This document shows, one piece after another, positions 1 to 11,493 of a DNA stretch of 64,000 nucleotides. The stretch is from positions 50,798,153 through 50,862,152 of the forward strand of contig CM019069.1 in assembly GCA_009667805.1 (NCBI GenBank), read 5' to 3'. Position 1 is the first letter of the stretch. Each line of letters begins with the position of its first letter. Below the pieces are notes generated by a model. The model had not been told where the DNA came from, did not search any database, and worked only from the letters and a program-made list of their open reading frames with translations. Source of the DNA: Leptobrachium leishanense. Taxonomy: Eukaryota > Chordata > Amphibia > Anura > Megophryidae. Made by a program: the position numbers and the translations under genes.

Positions 1-963
1 CAGGATTCAATGTCAAAGTGAATGTATCACATCATAAACCGTGTGATGCAATGATCACAATAAATATTTCAGCCGTGGAACTATAGGAAAGCAAAATTTA
101 CCCAAGTAAAAAAAAATCCAGCTGAATGGCTGGCTGGTGTTTGGTGCCATGGGAACTATTAAACTTTGGGACATTCTGTCTTCGAATGGCCTTTAGCTCT
201 ACTGCTCAAGTAATACGCTGCCGATGTTTCCATTCCACCATTATTCTGACACCACACTGTTATTATTTCTCATTAAACTCTGCTAGACAGGTCAAACCTT
301 GACACGCAGAACCCCCAGCAGCATTCTGCCCCGATTTACAGTTACTTACCAAACTGCGCTGTTATTTTGCCCTAATATAACCCCTGTTACATTCACTCTA
401 TATCCCAATTAACCATTACTGTGAGAGATTCTTCGGGTTTTGCCATTTCAGACTGCGTGACATAAGTTGTGCTATTTAGTATTTTCACTAATACCTGTAT
501 TATTGCCATTCACCATTACTGTAATTTTTTTAAATTACTTTTCCATATATCCATCTAAACAAATAAGAATACATACAGCGTACCCAGCTCATAACACTAG
601 CCCTGCAATATCATAATATGTTTTAACCTAATTTTATTGACTGATACTTTTTTCTATCTTCATTCGAGAGTGAATATAAATGCGTTTCTAGAAGGATTGT
701 TAAAAAAAAAAATATTGAGCCGAGAACATTTTAGCCCCATCCACTAAGCTAAATATGTCCATCAAGCTCTACAAAATGCAAGTTATTGCAGCAATGCATA
801 TCCTATGGGGATGGATATCATTGTGCTTCTGTACCAAGAATCATGAGCTTCCTTTCACAAGGGATGTCTCATGAGCCATTGTTCTTGAGACAGAGGACAT
901 GATAAACCTTATGATTGCAATCCAGCTTATGCCGCTTTTTTTCCCAAATCACACACCATACTC
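1..963. other. unique AT-rich DNA, no gene
   Basis: Nothing recognisable: AT-rich sequence without a sustained reading frame, tandem repeat or clear terminal inverted repeat. The 66-codon frame that begins near 899 runs into a LINE tail and has no family signature. Confidence 0.5.
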
Positions 964-1022
964 CTTACTGTTATTTATTTATAAAGTATTTTACCAGGAA
1001 GGATACATTGAGATTTCTCTCG
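964..1022 (-). mobile_element. short 3' tail of a Rex1/L2-like LINE or its SINE
   Basis: On the minus strand this stretch reads as the tail GAGAAATCTCAATGTATCC followed by TCCTGGTAAAATAC and an ATAAATA-rich end. The same tail ends the LINE fragment at 10330-11312 and the SINE at 6973-7184. Only about 60 bases are present, so it is a severely 5'-truncated insertion, and LINE and SINE origin cannot be separated. Confidence 0.7.
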
Positions 1023-1363
1023 TTATGGTGATGTTCTTTGTCTTTATATCAATTAACACATTCTGTAACACTTTCATTCTGTATAACTTTGTGTCTTAAG
1101 CGTTATAATGCATACAGGACTGTGTTAAAAAATTGTACTATTAAATAAATACTTCCATAATAATGTTGATGTCACAATAATAATTAAATAATTACCTGAG
1201 ATTTGTTTTGAGAGGCAAAAATGGTAACTCCTTACCAAAATCCAACATGACACCATGGTCAAGTGTATCATTTGAGCCTATACCACAGAGTATTTAGGAG
1301 ATGCAGAACCTTTAAAACAACTAATATCATATTTCACTATTTAGAATATTATGTTTCGGCTCA

Positions 1364-2181
1364 GGGCCCTATTCCTCAGTGTGCGCTAACATGGGTACAA
1401 TAACGGGGAAAAGCTGCAGGTTTTCCCGTAGTGTCTCCATTTTATAGCAATATTCAGAGCAGGCGCTACCTTGGCACCTTACCCTGGAACGCAGTGCTAG
1501 CTGCTGAGATGCTCGTGGTATTGCTTTCGAGCCACCGCATGTATCATCTCATAGAGTTCATAGGACTTCATGGAGGTCTGCGCTTCGGGGTTGTGAGCTC
1601 TACGCAATCTCGCTCTTGCAAGATCGCGTAGCACCGCAGAGTGATCACAGAGGGAGACTGGGAACTATTTGTCTCACTCTGCTCCCAGCAACAAGAAGTG
1701 ACGAATCGGACCACCGTTATCGCCGCGGGATGAGAGGTGAGTATTAGATTTATTGGGGGGGTTTGTAGGGGGTGTTAAATGAATTTGCAGGTACAGAATC
1801 ATTTAGCATCAGTTATTAGGAGTAGCTAAAATTTTGCCTTGTGTGTCCCTGCGGTAATTAGCGCTAGCACTTTGTAATACCTTATTTATCGACTGCTAAT
1901 TTATGTTAATGTTAATTGGCTCCCCATGTTAAGTGTCGGATGCACAAAGTACAGTAAGCTCAGGGAAGCTAGTGCAAAAACCGATGCGCTAAGTTAGGTA
2001 TGTCCAAACTCCGGCCCCCCAGAGCTGTAGTTTGGACATCCCTGCGCTAAATGATTTCATATGGGTTTAGCTTCAGGAATGATAAAAGGGTTTCATGCGT
2101 TAAAGTCCCTTATCCTGGCAATAACACTTACCTTCAAAACGTTAACGTCATAACGTCAGTGCTCACTAGGGAATAGAGTCC
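1364..2181 (+). mobile_element. Harbinger-like MITE, GGGCCCTATT family
   Basis: A non-coding element of 818 bp. The left end is GGGCCCTATTCC; the reverse complement of the right end is GGACTCTATTCC, giving imperfect terminal inverted repeats. It is flanked by TCA at 1361-1363 and 2182-2184, a 3-bp target duplication as made by PIF/Harbinger transposases. It encodes no transposase. Inside, about 1735-1744, is AGGTGAGTAT, a consensus-like splice donor shared with other copies (58442, 35050, 26172). Superfamily assignment rests on duplication length and is inference. Confidence 0.75.
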
Positions 2182-2184
2182 TCA

Positions 2185-3537
2185 GTTGTAATCTACCCCA
2201 GTGTTCATTAATCTTTGTTGGCATATATCTAGGCATCTTAATTCCTGGGTTTTTTCATAAAATGATAATTCTGTAGACCATTCACTTATTTCATCCTTAG
2301 ACCTTTAATTTTGTTTCTTGCAAAATCCACTGCCCTAAATAGATTATGTTATTCATATGTCAACCACACGCTCAGTCGGTTTTTTGTGTTTTTGTTTATT
2401 CTTTGGAGATATTTCTTAGATTTATATTATCCTATGGTCTGTTAATAAATATTCCAATTACTCTCTCTCTATTCTACCGTTCTACTTTTGGTTCCAGACT
2501 TTAATTTGCAGGCTTGTGTGGTGCAGTTTTCTGACAACAGGGATTCCCAGGGGGCACTTTGAGGTCCATAGTACATCAGGGTTAAGGGTTGTTGGGTAGA
2601 AGGATGATTCTGACAGCCATATGTAACATTTGGATACAAACCAAGCATAGGGATGCTTTCACAGGTGTCAAAAGCATGTGATGCCAGTACCAAGTAGCAA
2701 TTGGGTTACTGAAACTGCTGCAGATCTCAGCCTCCCTATGATCGCTATGCAGAGATGACAGGTGACTCAGCATCATGGGTACTATTCATGGGTCAGGATG
2801 AGTGATATATCCAATTTGTATCGAGGTACATCCTGTGGCTGGTTGTGACCCTCCTACTCCTTTTCTGCTAATTTTATAAAATAGCAAAAGCCGTAGCAAT
2901 GTAACAGAACCCCTAACCCTTTCACAAAACATAACAATGCTTTATAGTCTAACCTAATGCCTACTTCTCCCTATCTTAACACTTATACTCACCACTTATC
3001 ATGGAACTGTAAAAAAAAAAAAAAAAAAACAATAAAATTTGTCCTAATTTTCTGTAAACCCATCCCCATGGGTTGGCTACATTTTATAAATGTAAAAAAC
3101 TAAGATTTCATGGCTTCTAGTAAAATTAAAGTCCATGAATACCAAATAATAAAAATTACTGCTTTGAAATAATGTTGCACAATTGTTTAATTTGACCTGT
3201 AACTGCGAGAATAGAAGTAAATTGTACTCATCAACGGTGTTTCTCATTAAATAACAAACTATTGTACTATTAAATACTATTGTATTGTAAATGGTCATTC
3301 TAGTGGATTTTTCTAACTAAGACTTAATAAATGCAGTCTGGTAAAGTAAGCATTTAGCAATAGAAAATATCCTCTTAAAATTAACTAACTGAATGTAAAA
3401 TTGGTTTCTTCAGATGCCTTCAAGACCATGCCGACACAGCTGAGACCGTTATCTACCTTGTCCACAGCAGGGCATGAATTTTTGCTTGATGTTTTGAAAA
3501 GAAACTGAAACTATAGGTCTTCAACTAAAATGGAATA
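2185..3537. other. unassigned AT-rich DNA
   Basis: No supported gene. It holds a poly(A) tract near 3010-3029 and short random open frames only. Confidence 0.5.
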
Positions 3538-3553
3538 ACATATTATTTGGAAT

Positions 3554-4127
3554 ATACATAGTACAGGAGGGGTGGGGTCGCGCCTATTCCCCGATGGGGT
3601 GGCTGCATCCACCAAATGCATCCAGCCCAACAACATGTGTGAAACATAACAAAGAAAAAAATGTCATATGCGCTTATTTTTTTCTTTTTTCTTTGTTATT
3701 TTTTTTTTCTTTGTTATGTTTCACACATGTTGTTGGGCTGGAAGCATTTGGTGGTTGCAGCCGCCCCATCGGGGAATAGGCATGACCCCACCCCTCCTGT
3801 ACTATGTATGTTTCAATGTACTTCCAGCCAGGTCATCACTGCAGCAAGATCCCGCTCCGTGTATTTATTTTTGATCCCAAAGTGGATTTTTTGTTTCTGG
3901 GGGAGCATAAATAAAGGCCCACCAGTCTACCTCATGTCTGACAAGCAGCATGAGCAGGTATGGTTTGCAATACAGCAGCCTGTGGTTTCATTTTTGGATA
4001 GGACTCCCCCTCATTAGAGGTGCCTTGACGCTGGCGGGCGAGCTTAGTCTTATAATGGCCATTAATAAGAAACCAAACCTCTAATTGTGTTTAGTTTCAC
4101 ACGGTATAATGGGAATAAGCGCAGATG
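3554..4127 (+). mobile_element. foldback element with 16-bp target duplication
   Basis: Two inverted arms (about 3554-3660 and 3709-3809) fold into a long hairpin around a T-rich loop. Arm ends read GTACAGGAGGGGTGGGG and its complement. The right arm continues into about 320 bp of single-copy element sequence ending near GGAATAAGCGCAGATG. The whole is flanked by a perfect direct repeat, ACATATTATTTGGAAT, at 3538-3553 and 4128-4143. The same family occurs as a tandem pair in reverse orientation at 57335-58155. A 16-bp duplication is typical of target-primed reverse transcription and unusual for a cut-and-paste MITE. No open frame has a recognisable domain. Confidence 0.75.
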
Positions 4128-4143
4128 ACATATTATTTGGAAT

Positions 4144-4632
4144 GCATTTTCACAGAGAATACTGATGTAGTTGTTACATGGAATATATACAGTGCTTATT
4201 TAAATACTACCAGAATATAACTATAATGGGTTTGTCTCCAGTTATGGTGCATTTATTATAGTCAAAGTTATATTTACAACAAATCTGTTTTAATTATCTC
4301 CAACTTTTTATGTACTCTAGATTTATAAATAACACAGGCCTGTGAATTTGTGGGAAATAAAAACTTTTTTCAAAATATAAGTTGGATGTATATGAATTTG
4401 GGAGCTGAATGCAACAATAACCTCAGACAATGCATAAACTAATGTCCATATCTTGATTTTGTATATGTTTGCTATTGAAAGTGTCATTCTTGATTTTATA
4501 TTTGTTCGCTATTGATTGTTTTATATTCAGCTGTACAATCTCTGTTGATGTCAGAATTATACTTGCACTTCCCCATCCCCATTTTTTCTTTCTGTTTCCC
4601 AGTCATGTCGAAACCAGTAAAACCTAAACTTA
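4144..4632. other. unassigned AT-rich DNA
   Basis: No gene, RNA or repeat signature seen. Confidence 0.45.
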
Positions 4633-5003
4633 AGGGGTTATTCAGAGAGCACCGAAATGTCAGTGCTCTCTCGCAGAGCGCACTTCGGCGAGTTCAATTT
4701 GTCAACCTTGTGTTGATTACAGCAGGGTCCCCCGAAGTGCACCGAATGAGATCGACCGAACGCGACCCATTAACCGGCCCGACACAGCCGCAAACTGCCA
4801 AAAGCAGCCACCGAACAAACCGTCGAATGACTTCGATCAGCCACTGCCGAAAAAAGCCGATCAGCCACCGAACAGGGGTAAAAAAAAGCAACTTTTAAAA
4901 GTCGTCTAAAACAAAAAAATGCATGAAAATGTATGGGAATAATAAACAAGGTCCTATGAGTAATAACAAAAAAGTCTGTTATAGTATTAAAAAAACGCAG
5001 TAA

Positions 5004-6400
5004 GGGGGACGTGGCCGGCTGTTCACTGGAGAGGACGTGCCTTTATGGAGCTCTGCATGTCCTCTCTGCCTGCAATATTTTTGACATTGCTGGTTCCTAG
5101 GAGGCTGGCCATCGGTGCTGGACTGTCCGGAGCCCGTTGAGTCCCCCGCTCCGGCCGCTCCGGACGAGAGACATCCCTGGCAGCGGCTACTTGGTAGCTG
5201 AAGCGTGGCACCAGCGCCCATTTTGAGGCCTATCACTGGGCACCAGACGACTCGGGACTCTGACCTCGCCTCCCTCCGGACCGAGTGTCTATCACAGTCT
5301 GGGGGGATGAAAGGCCCTCATCTCCTGGCTGCTTTAGACGGTGGTCCCATGGAGGCGGCAGATGGACCTGCGGATGGGCAGCGAGATGGACCCCCTGTCG
5401 GGGGCGGGGGGGCTTTCCTTTCTGGCCTAGACGCCTGTTTACTGCTTCTGGCGGGAGAAGATGCGGAAGGCCCAATTACCAAAGGATTTTGGTGCAAGAT
5501 GATGGCTGCGTTTCGGGGCCGCCAGGAGGAGGGGAAGATGGAAGAGGTAGGGGCTGATGCGACTGTATGCTCCATCGAGACCTACTTCCCTGCTGCTGAC
5601 CCAGTGGAGAGAGACAACGATGGTGGCGATGCTGACGTGGTGCTGCGCTGACCACCTCTGCAGACCCTCGCTTCGAGTGCTCCTGGGGAGGATGAAACAT
5701 GCGAGCCTAGGGAGATGGCTTTGCTGAAGAGCCAGGGGCTGGCGGCTTCCCCTCGCCAACCTGGGAGGAATGGCCCTTCCCAGCTGACAGTCTGGATGGT
5801 ACTGACGCTACTGCCGAGATTTGGCCTGGCCCTGTCGCAAGCTTCTGATGGTGGAGCTTGCGGTGAGGGATGGACCTTACTGAGGCTTGAAGACCTTCCT
5901 CATGGCTGCGAGAGAACGGAGGCCGGATGCTCTGGCCTAGTGGGTGACTCGCTGCCTGTGCCATGTCCCTTGCCGTTTGTGGATGCGGGCTGAAGAGGAA
6001 TCTCCAGTCTATATTTTTGAGTCTCCCCATTTCCGAAAGCTTCTCCCCAGCTATTCCCTCTTACCTAATTGATGGCAAATTGATGTGCTCCCACTGTTGA
6101 TCTCCCCTCCCCCCTTACTTCAGGGATGCTTCGGCCACTATTTTATTTTATATATTTTTTTATTTCTGCTGGGGATATATTCGAGACTCTTTGGTTTTAA
6201 CTTTTCCGAAGTACTTTTGCTGACTTTAGCTTTAACCCCCCCACCCCCGCTTTTCGACTTTTTGCTGATTTTTCATGCGACCCCCCCTTCTTATGTTATA
6301 AGTGTTTCTTATGAGAGTACAATATCTGGTCCTGCGTGGCCAACTGTGATGGTCAGTTCTCTTTCTCTGAAAAATAAAAATCTTAAATTTAAAAAAAAAA
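5004..6400 (+). mobile_element. L1-like non-autonomous retroelement, no intact ORF
   Basis: A GC-rich 5' region starting GGGGGACGTGGCCGGCT is followed by a pyrimidine-rich 3' region with homopolymer T tracts, an AATAAA-like signal and an A tail at about 6391-6400. Flanks AAAAAACGCAGTAA (4990-5003) and AAAAAACGCCAGTTAA (after the tail) look like a decayed target duplication. The layout resembles the ORF1-bearing element at 39161-41252. Open frames at 5205-5651 and elsewhere give no coiled-coil, RRM, endonuclease or reverse transcriptase motif, so I do not call a gene. Confidence 0.6.
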
Positions 6401-6559
6401 CGCCAGTTAAATCGGAATCAAACATTTTGCTGACAAAAACCCCAAAAATGCTTAAAAATTCTAATAAAATAAAGAAATAAAAAGGCTTTTTGCTGCAAAT
6501 GAAAACAAAAATTGGTTGAATAAAAAAATTAGAATCGGTACAATCGGTACAATTTTTTT

Positions 6560-6900
6560 TTGTACCGATCAGTTGTCCCGAGTGTGGCTCGAGGTTAAAT
6601 TCCTATGCTGAAAGCGGTAACCCCGAGCCACACTCGGGATGCCGCTGAATACTTACCTGTTGCTGCGCTCCCTCGCTGTCCCCCGCAGTCTCCTCCGGCG
6701 TTCACAACCTCCTGCTTCCTGGTTCCCTTCTCACGAGAGGGGAACCAGGAAGCAGAATGCCGTGATCCCTGGAGGAGACTGCAGGTCGAGAGCGAGGGAG
6801 TGCAGGTAAAGGTATGTATCTAATCCAGCCCAAGTGTGGGTTTTAGTGGTGAAATTTAACCCTGAGCCACACTTGGGAAAACCACCAGGGAGGTTGAGTG
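6560..6900. mobile_element. palindromic foldback MITE
   Basis: Two arms are complementary over most of their length: the left carries CCCGAGTGTGGCTCG and GCGCTCCCTCGCTG, the right carries GAGCGAGGGAGTGCAG and GAGCCACACTTGGG. The tip lies near 6730 (TTCTCACGAGAGGGGAA). It is GC-rich against AT-rich surroundings and non-coding. It sits inside the larger MITE 4633-7735. Exact ends and target duplication were not resolved. Confidence 0.65.
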
Positions 6901-6972
6901 ACCATTACAGAAGGATGCCGAATTGCGGCGATCTGAGGCGAATTGCACTGTATTTTGCTGGTAATATGCCAA

Positions 6973-7184
6973 TATATATATTTTTTTTAGAAAGGATTTT
7001 ACCAGGAAGGATGCATTGAGATTTCTCTAATTTTCAAGTATGTCCTGGGTGTTGAGTATGTAGTTAGGTGTCTTGCCCAAGGACACTTACTGGAGAGGTG
7101 CTCTGGCCGGGATCAAACCTGTGTCTCCACAGTCTCTCTCCACAGTTATAGAGAAGTGATGTTACCTCTACTCCACCCAGCCGG
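6973..7184 (-). mobile_element. tRNA-derived SINE with LINE-type 3' tail
   Basis: Read on the minus strand from 7184, the head has an A-box-like GTGGAGTAGAGG and a B box GGTTTGATCCC (7110-7120), the internal RNA polymerase III promoter of tRNA-derived SINEs. The middle has CCTTGGGCAAGACACCTAAC, reminiscent of the V-SINE/core class central domain. The 3' part, CCCAGGACATACTTGAAAA then GAGAAATCTCAATGCATCC, is shared with the LINE at 10330-11312, implying mobilisation by that LINE's reverse transcriptase. It is not a functional tRNA gene: the cloverleaf is incomplete. Confidence 0.75.
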
Positions 7185-7185
7185 T

Positions 7186-7584
7186 ATTTCATTACATTTT
7201 TGGATGTCTTGTTTTTATGTGAACCTGGCACTGTGTAAAGTTTGTATTTTTGTCTTTTTCCATTAAAACTTTAAAACTCAGTACTGCTTTGATCTAGATG
7301 CTTCACGCTTCTAATAGCTCGGTGTAACGTTACTGTAGTATTTAACACCCGGAAGATATATTATCTGTGTATGGCTAGGCTCCTGGATTGGGTGGTATAC
7401 AGCTGTTGGGGTTTCGAAAGTACCCTATTTACTTTTGTGGTGGCAGTGTATAGTCAGAAGGGTGTGTACAGTTTAAGTGGGTTATGTTGGCATAACTTGG
7501 GGCCCTGAGAGTGGGTAAAGTTATTAAGTCCAGAGGCTTGGAGCTGTAACCCCTTGTACACTCTCCCTCCGCATGCGACGACTG
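7186..7584. other. unassigned DNA inside the disrupted MITE
   Basis: Sequence between the SINE and the right terminus of the 4633-7735 MITE. It does not match the middle of other family members, so it may be a further old insertion. No coding signal. Confidence 0.4.
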
Positions 7585-7735
7585 GATAGGCAGATTTTCG
7601 TCGTTACAAACTGTAATATATTTGACGAATTGCCAGCTTTCTGAATAGCTGAATTGCCACAAAATTGCACCATATGGTGAAATCCACCGATTGGTACAAT
7701 TTGGTGGCAAATTCGGCACTCTGTGAATAACCCCT

Positions 7736-8769
7736 TTACCAAAAAAATAATAATAATGACCTGCGATTTGTTCCATCACATACAGTTTTTTCACAACTAT
7801 CTTTGATGGTTTATATGTTGGATGATGAGACGGACTGAAATCAATGCAGATTTCCAACATGAAACCTACTTTGTGGCCGTTTCTGAATATATTTTGTACA
7901 AGAAATATACAGAGTAGTTATCTGGACTGTTGACACGTCATGCCTTGGAGAGCCATGTGTCAACTAACTACAGTACACAAAACACAATAAGAGACTGGCC
8001 TTTCACAATCCTAAAAAGAGAATGAAAGGGGTGAATGCCAAAAGACATTCAAAATACTTTAATCCGTTGATATGAAACCCAGAGATCAGCTCATCATAAT
8101 AGCAAAACATTGTAATTACGGAAAACCCTGCAGGTAAGCTGAGCTCAGTACTTGGTAACAAAGCATCAATATTGTGAAAAAACTGTGGGTGGTATGACAT
8201 TTTATTGCGATTTTCAAATTCAGCAGCCAAAAATACAGCTACAGACAGCTTGGAAAATTTTTTTTCCCTTGCAGACTGTGTTATTAATTATTTACAAATT
8301 AATGGTACGTAAAGAACAACTGATATCTCCTAAAAACTAAAATTTGGGTTACTTAGGTGATTAGTCTACAGTATTTAAGAAAGTGCATAAAGGTAATAAT
8401 CACAAAATGCACAGTATTAGACTGCCCTACAATACACAGAAAATAGAATACAGAGGGGCATTGAAAAAAGGTAAACATCATCCGATCTGGCATGGGGTAC
8501 AATACATTACTCGTTTGCCAGCTCTTAGTAGCTGATATGGTATCTTGTGGACTGCTACATCGATTTATTAATATTTATTGCTCTTTATAATTTTCCAGAA
8601 GGTCTACTTATTTATCTATAAATTTGAGCAATCATATGACCTTCAATTGTTTTGGACATATTTAATTCAGAAGTAGTATAAAAAAAAAGTATTGGTTTTA
8701 TTTGCGAGTCGTGTAAAATTATGTATTATTTGTTTGCAGACAATAGTTTCTGGATGCAAACAAAAGTCT
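7736..8769. other. unassigned AT-rich DNA
   Basis: No supported gene or repeat. Short open frames here have no recognisable domain. Confidence 0.45.
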
Positions 8770-9515
8770 TGGTAGAAACATAGAAACATAGAAAAATGTC
8801 GGCAGATAAGAACCTTTCGGCCCATCTAGTCTGCCCAATTACATGGATACTTTACCTGGATTTATCTTTTGTTTAGGATAGCTTTATGCCTATCCCATGC
8901 CTGCTTAAATTCAATTACTGTTTTGGCCTCTACCACTTCTACTACAAGACTGTTCCATGTATCCACCACCCTCTCAGTAAAATAATGCTTCCTGATGTTA
9001 CTTTTAAACCTTTGCCCTCTAATCTAAGACTATGTCCTCTTGTTTTGATATTTTGTTTCCTTTTAAATATACTCCCTTCCTCTACCTTGTGGATTCCCTT
9101 TACGTATTTAAATGTTTCTATCATATCTCCTCTGTCTCGTCTTTTTTCCAAGCTGTACATGTTAAGATCATTAAGCCTTTCCTGGTAACTTTTCTCCTTC
9201 AAGCCGTACACCATTTTAGTAGCCCTTCTCTGAACTCTCTCTAAGATGTCTATATCCTTCTGGAGATACGGTCTCCAGTACTGCACACAGTACTCCAAGT
9301 GAGGTCTCACCAGTGCTCTGTACAGTGGCATGAGCACTTCCCTTTTCCTACTGCTAATACCTCTCCCTACACAACCAAGCATTCTGCCAGCATTTCCTGC
9401 TGCTCTATTACATTGACTACTTACCCTTAGATCCTCTGAAATAATAACCCCTAAATCCCAACCCTCAGATGTTGAGGTTAGGACTGTATCAAATATTCTA
9501 TATTCAGCCCTTGGT
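8770..9515 (-). mobile_element. 5'-truncated CR1-type LINE, subfamily B
   Basis: Minus-strand element with the C-terminal end of a CR1 reverse transcriptase, a short 3' UTR and a tandem octamer 3' end made of ATGTTTCT units (8777-8792 region, read on plus as AGAAACAT). CR1 elements characteristically end in short tandem octamers rather than poly(A). This octamer differs from the one ending the CR1 at 17268, so the two belong to different subfamilies. No target duplication is visible, as usual for CR1. Confidence 0.85.
8880..9515 (-). pseudogene. CR1 reverse transcriptase C-terminal fragment
   Basis: Translation from 9515 downward gives the post-palm part of a non-LTR reverse transcriptase: LYRALVRPHLEYCVQYW and then ILERVQRRATK, both hallmark CR1 C-terminal blocks. 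The frame is lost near 9015 and resumes in another frame (ERVVDTWNSL block), so a frameshift has inactivated it. The endonuclease, fingers and palm, including the catalytic ADD box, are absent through 5' truncation. Confidence 0.85.
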
Positions 9516-10329
9516 AGTAATGCTTATTATAGCCTTATGATCATATGGTCATATATCTCAATTTGAAAGATTTAGAGCAACTTGAAATTCAAACTTTCTG
9601 TATTTTCAGGTATTTGATGTCAACCCATATGTCAGTATTCAAGGGTGCATTCTGTCCTGGCAGTAACATTCTCTTTTATTAGCTGTCATCAACTGGACAT
9701 TCACTGAAGTTTTATAGTACAGGGGATGATCAGGTCATGTTAACCAAATCATGTGTCTCCATATCTTCTTATATTTCATTCTGATGTCAAGGTTTATCTT
9801 ATAAGTTTCATAAGTTTAATACTTTAATGGTAAACTAAAGTTAAAAGCTTTGTGGATGTTACATTTTGCTGAGGGAGAAAGTCATTAATTTAACTGTCGG
9901 ATTTTCAAAACTACATTATCACATTACCCTTATAAGGAGAGATTTAGTGCAGATCTTTGCTAATAAGCATGATCAGGTGAAAAGGAGGGGTTAGTGCCAG
10001 CCACAAACAAAGGGTCAGCCGTATAAAACAGAATATTCCGAATGTAGAAAGAGGAGCAAACAGAGCAAAAAACCCTACACTTAAAATACAAATATAAACA
10101 GTGCCACGTTACAATTTAAGAGCGAGGTGCTGTATTGTGTCACATTTTTAATGCTAAATACACAGGTGTTCCAATGGTGTCATTCTATTTTGCAAACAAC
10201 AGAAACAACCCGGCAATAAGAGGGAAACCCCAAAATTTAAATCAGGAGTCAAAGCTTAAAACTGAGATTTACTACCAACTGAGCCCAACCAGCAACAGAC
10301 GACACCGTAATCTATAACAGCAAACCAAA
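9516..10329. other. unassigned AT-rich DNA
   Basis: No supported gene, RNA or repeat. Confidence 0.45.
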
Positions 10330-11312
10330 TCTCCCACAACTGGAGGCCGTGCAGTAAGAACAATTCACAGAGGTAGAAAAGTTGATCAAACACAACAATT
10401 TTTTGAAATACTGTCGAAACGGTAACAATGCTCTTTGGAACAGCACCTAAACTACATAAATTGCAAAATCCCCATCTATGTGTGGGGACAAAATCAAATG
10501 GCACGCTGACCACAGTCACTTCCCTCAAATATCTAGGTATGTGGTTAGACCTAAATCTATCCTTTGGCCCCACATCGAAAAACTCTCATCTAAAATTTAC
10601 CCCAAACTAGGTGCCCTGTACAGAAACAAACCCTGCCTGAGCCCCGCGGTAAAAAAGCAGATTGTACAACAAATGCTTATGCCAGCTATTGATTACAGAG
10701 ATGTAGTAATGCAAACACACCTTCAGAAACTTACCACATTGTATAACTCCTTCTGCCGCTTTGTGCTACAATGTAACTACATGACCCACCATTGTGACAT
10801 GTTAAAAGTGGCTGTCGCTGGAGTCTAAACGCACCCTTCACCTTTCCAACCTGGTGTTTAAGAGCTTTTCTGGGAAGCTGCCACCCTATCTGAATAGACA
10901 GCTTCCCCCAGCAGTTCCCTCAATCTATAACCTCAGATCCAGGACCAGCACCTTACTTGCAATACCAAAAGACAGTGGCTTGATCCTCATTTTCCTACAG
11001 AGCACCGCAGTTATGGAATAACCTCCCAGACGCCATCAAATCTTCCCCCAGTCTAATGTCACTCAAGAGCTCCCTATTAACATACCTCAATACAGAATGC
11101 ACCTGTAAACATGTAACATAATGACTATTTCCTACATATTTATTTTCTGTTAATCTCTATATTTGTGTTTTTTTAATATCTTGCATTGCATTACTTTGTA
11201 TTTCTGTAACAACTGTAACATTTTAATGTTCTTGAACCCAGGACATACTTGAAAACGAGAGAAATCTCAATGCATCCATCCTGGTAAAATACTTTATAAA
11301 TAAATAAATAAC
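10330..11312 (+). mobile_element. 5'-truncated Rex1/L2-like LINE
   Basis: Contains the C-terminal end of a non-LTR reverse transcriptase followed by a 3' UTR and the tail GAGAAATCTCAATGCATCC, TGGTAAAATACTTTAT and an ATAAATA tandem end. Clade is uncertain between Rex1 and L2 because the palm domain is missing. Its tail is shared with the SINE at 6973-7184 and the fragment at 964-1022. Confidence 0.75.
10417..11050 (+). pseudogene. LINE reverse transcriptase C-terminus, frameshifted
   Basis: Conceptual blocks in order are KTVTMLFGT, LKYLGMWLD, then KIYPKLGALYRNKPCLSP and LMPAIDY, a typical layout downstream of the palm in L2/Rex1-type LINEs. The reading frame changes between about 10540 and 10600 and again near 10820, and stops interrupt it, so this is dead. 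No catalytic ADD motif is present. Confidence 0.75.
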
Positions 11313-11493
11313 CTTATGGCCAATGGGATGACACCTAAAATCCTGTTAGACTTACAATGTTTGTGCATTTCTCATGCATGTTTCCAGTAATGATATCTTC
11401 TGTCCTCTCACAGAAATTAAATACTTCTGCAGGTCAAACTGTAGGTCCGTATTTATATAAATAAATCCAATTAGAAGAGAGCACAGTGACTAT

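Larger units (their letters stand above)
4633..7735 (+). mobile_element. CAGGGTTATTC-type MITE broken by three later insertions
   Basis: The termini are GGGGTTATTCAGAGAG at the left and its near-perfect complement at 7720-7735. Sub-terminal sequence matches both ends of the 834-bp copy at 36619-37451, which shows that the two termini belong to one element. The interior is interrupted by the L1-like element (5004-6400), a palindromic MITE (about 6560-6900) and a SINE (6973-7184). Some middle sequence of the MITE is missing. The flanks (TTAA left, TTTA right) are too decayed to call a target duplication. Confidence 0.7.

Noticed and set aside
3594..4017. Frames of 61-118 codons repeated at 57.5-58.2 kb
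   Set aside because: Conserved only because the DNA repeat is conserved; one crosses the hairpin loop and none has a known domain.
5205..5651. 148-codon frame in the L1-like element
   Set aside because: No coiled coil, RRM or other recognisable domain; several overlapping frames are equally open because the DNA is GC-rich.
6973..7184. Possible tRNA gene on the minus strand
   Set aside because: A and B boxes are present but the cloverleaf is incomplete and the sequence continues into a SINE body and LINE tail.
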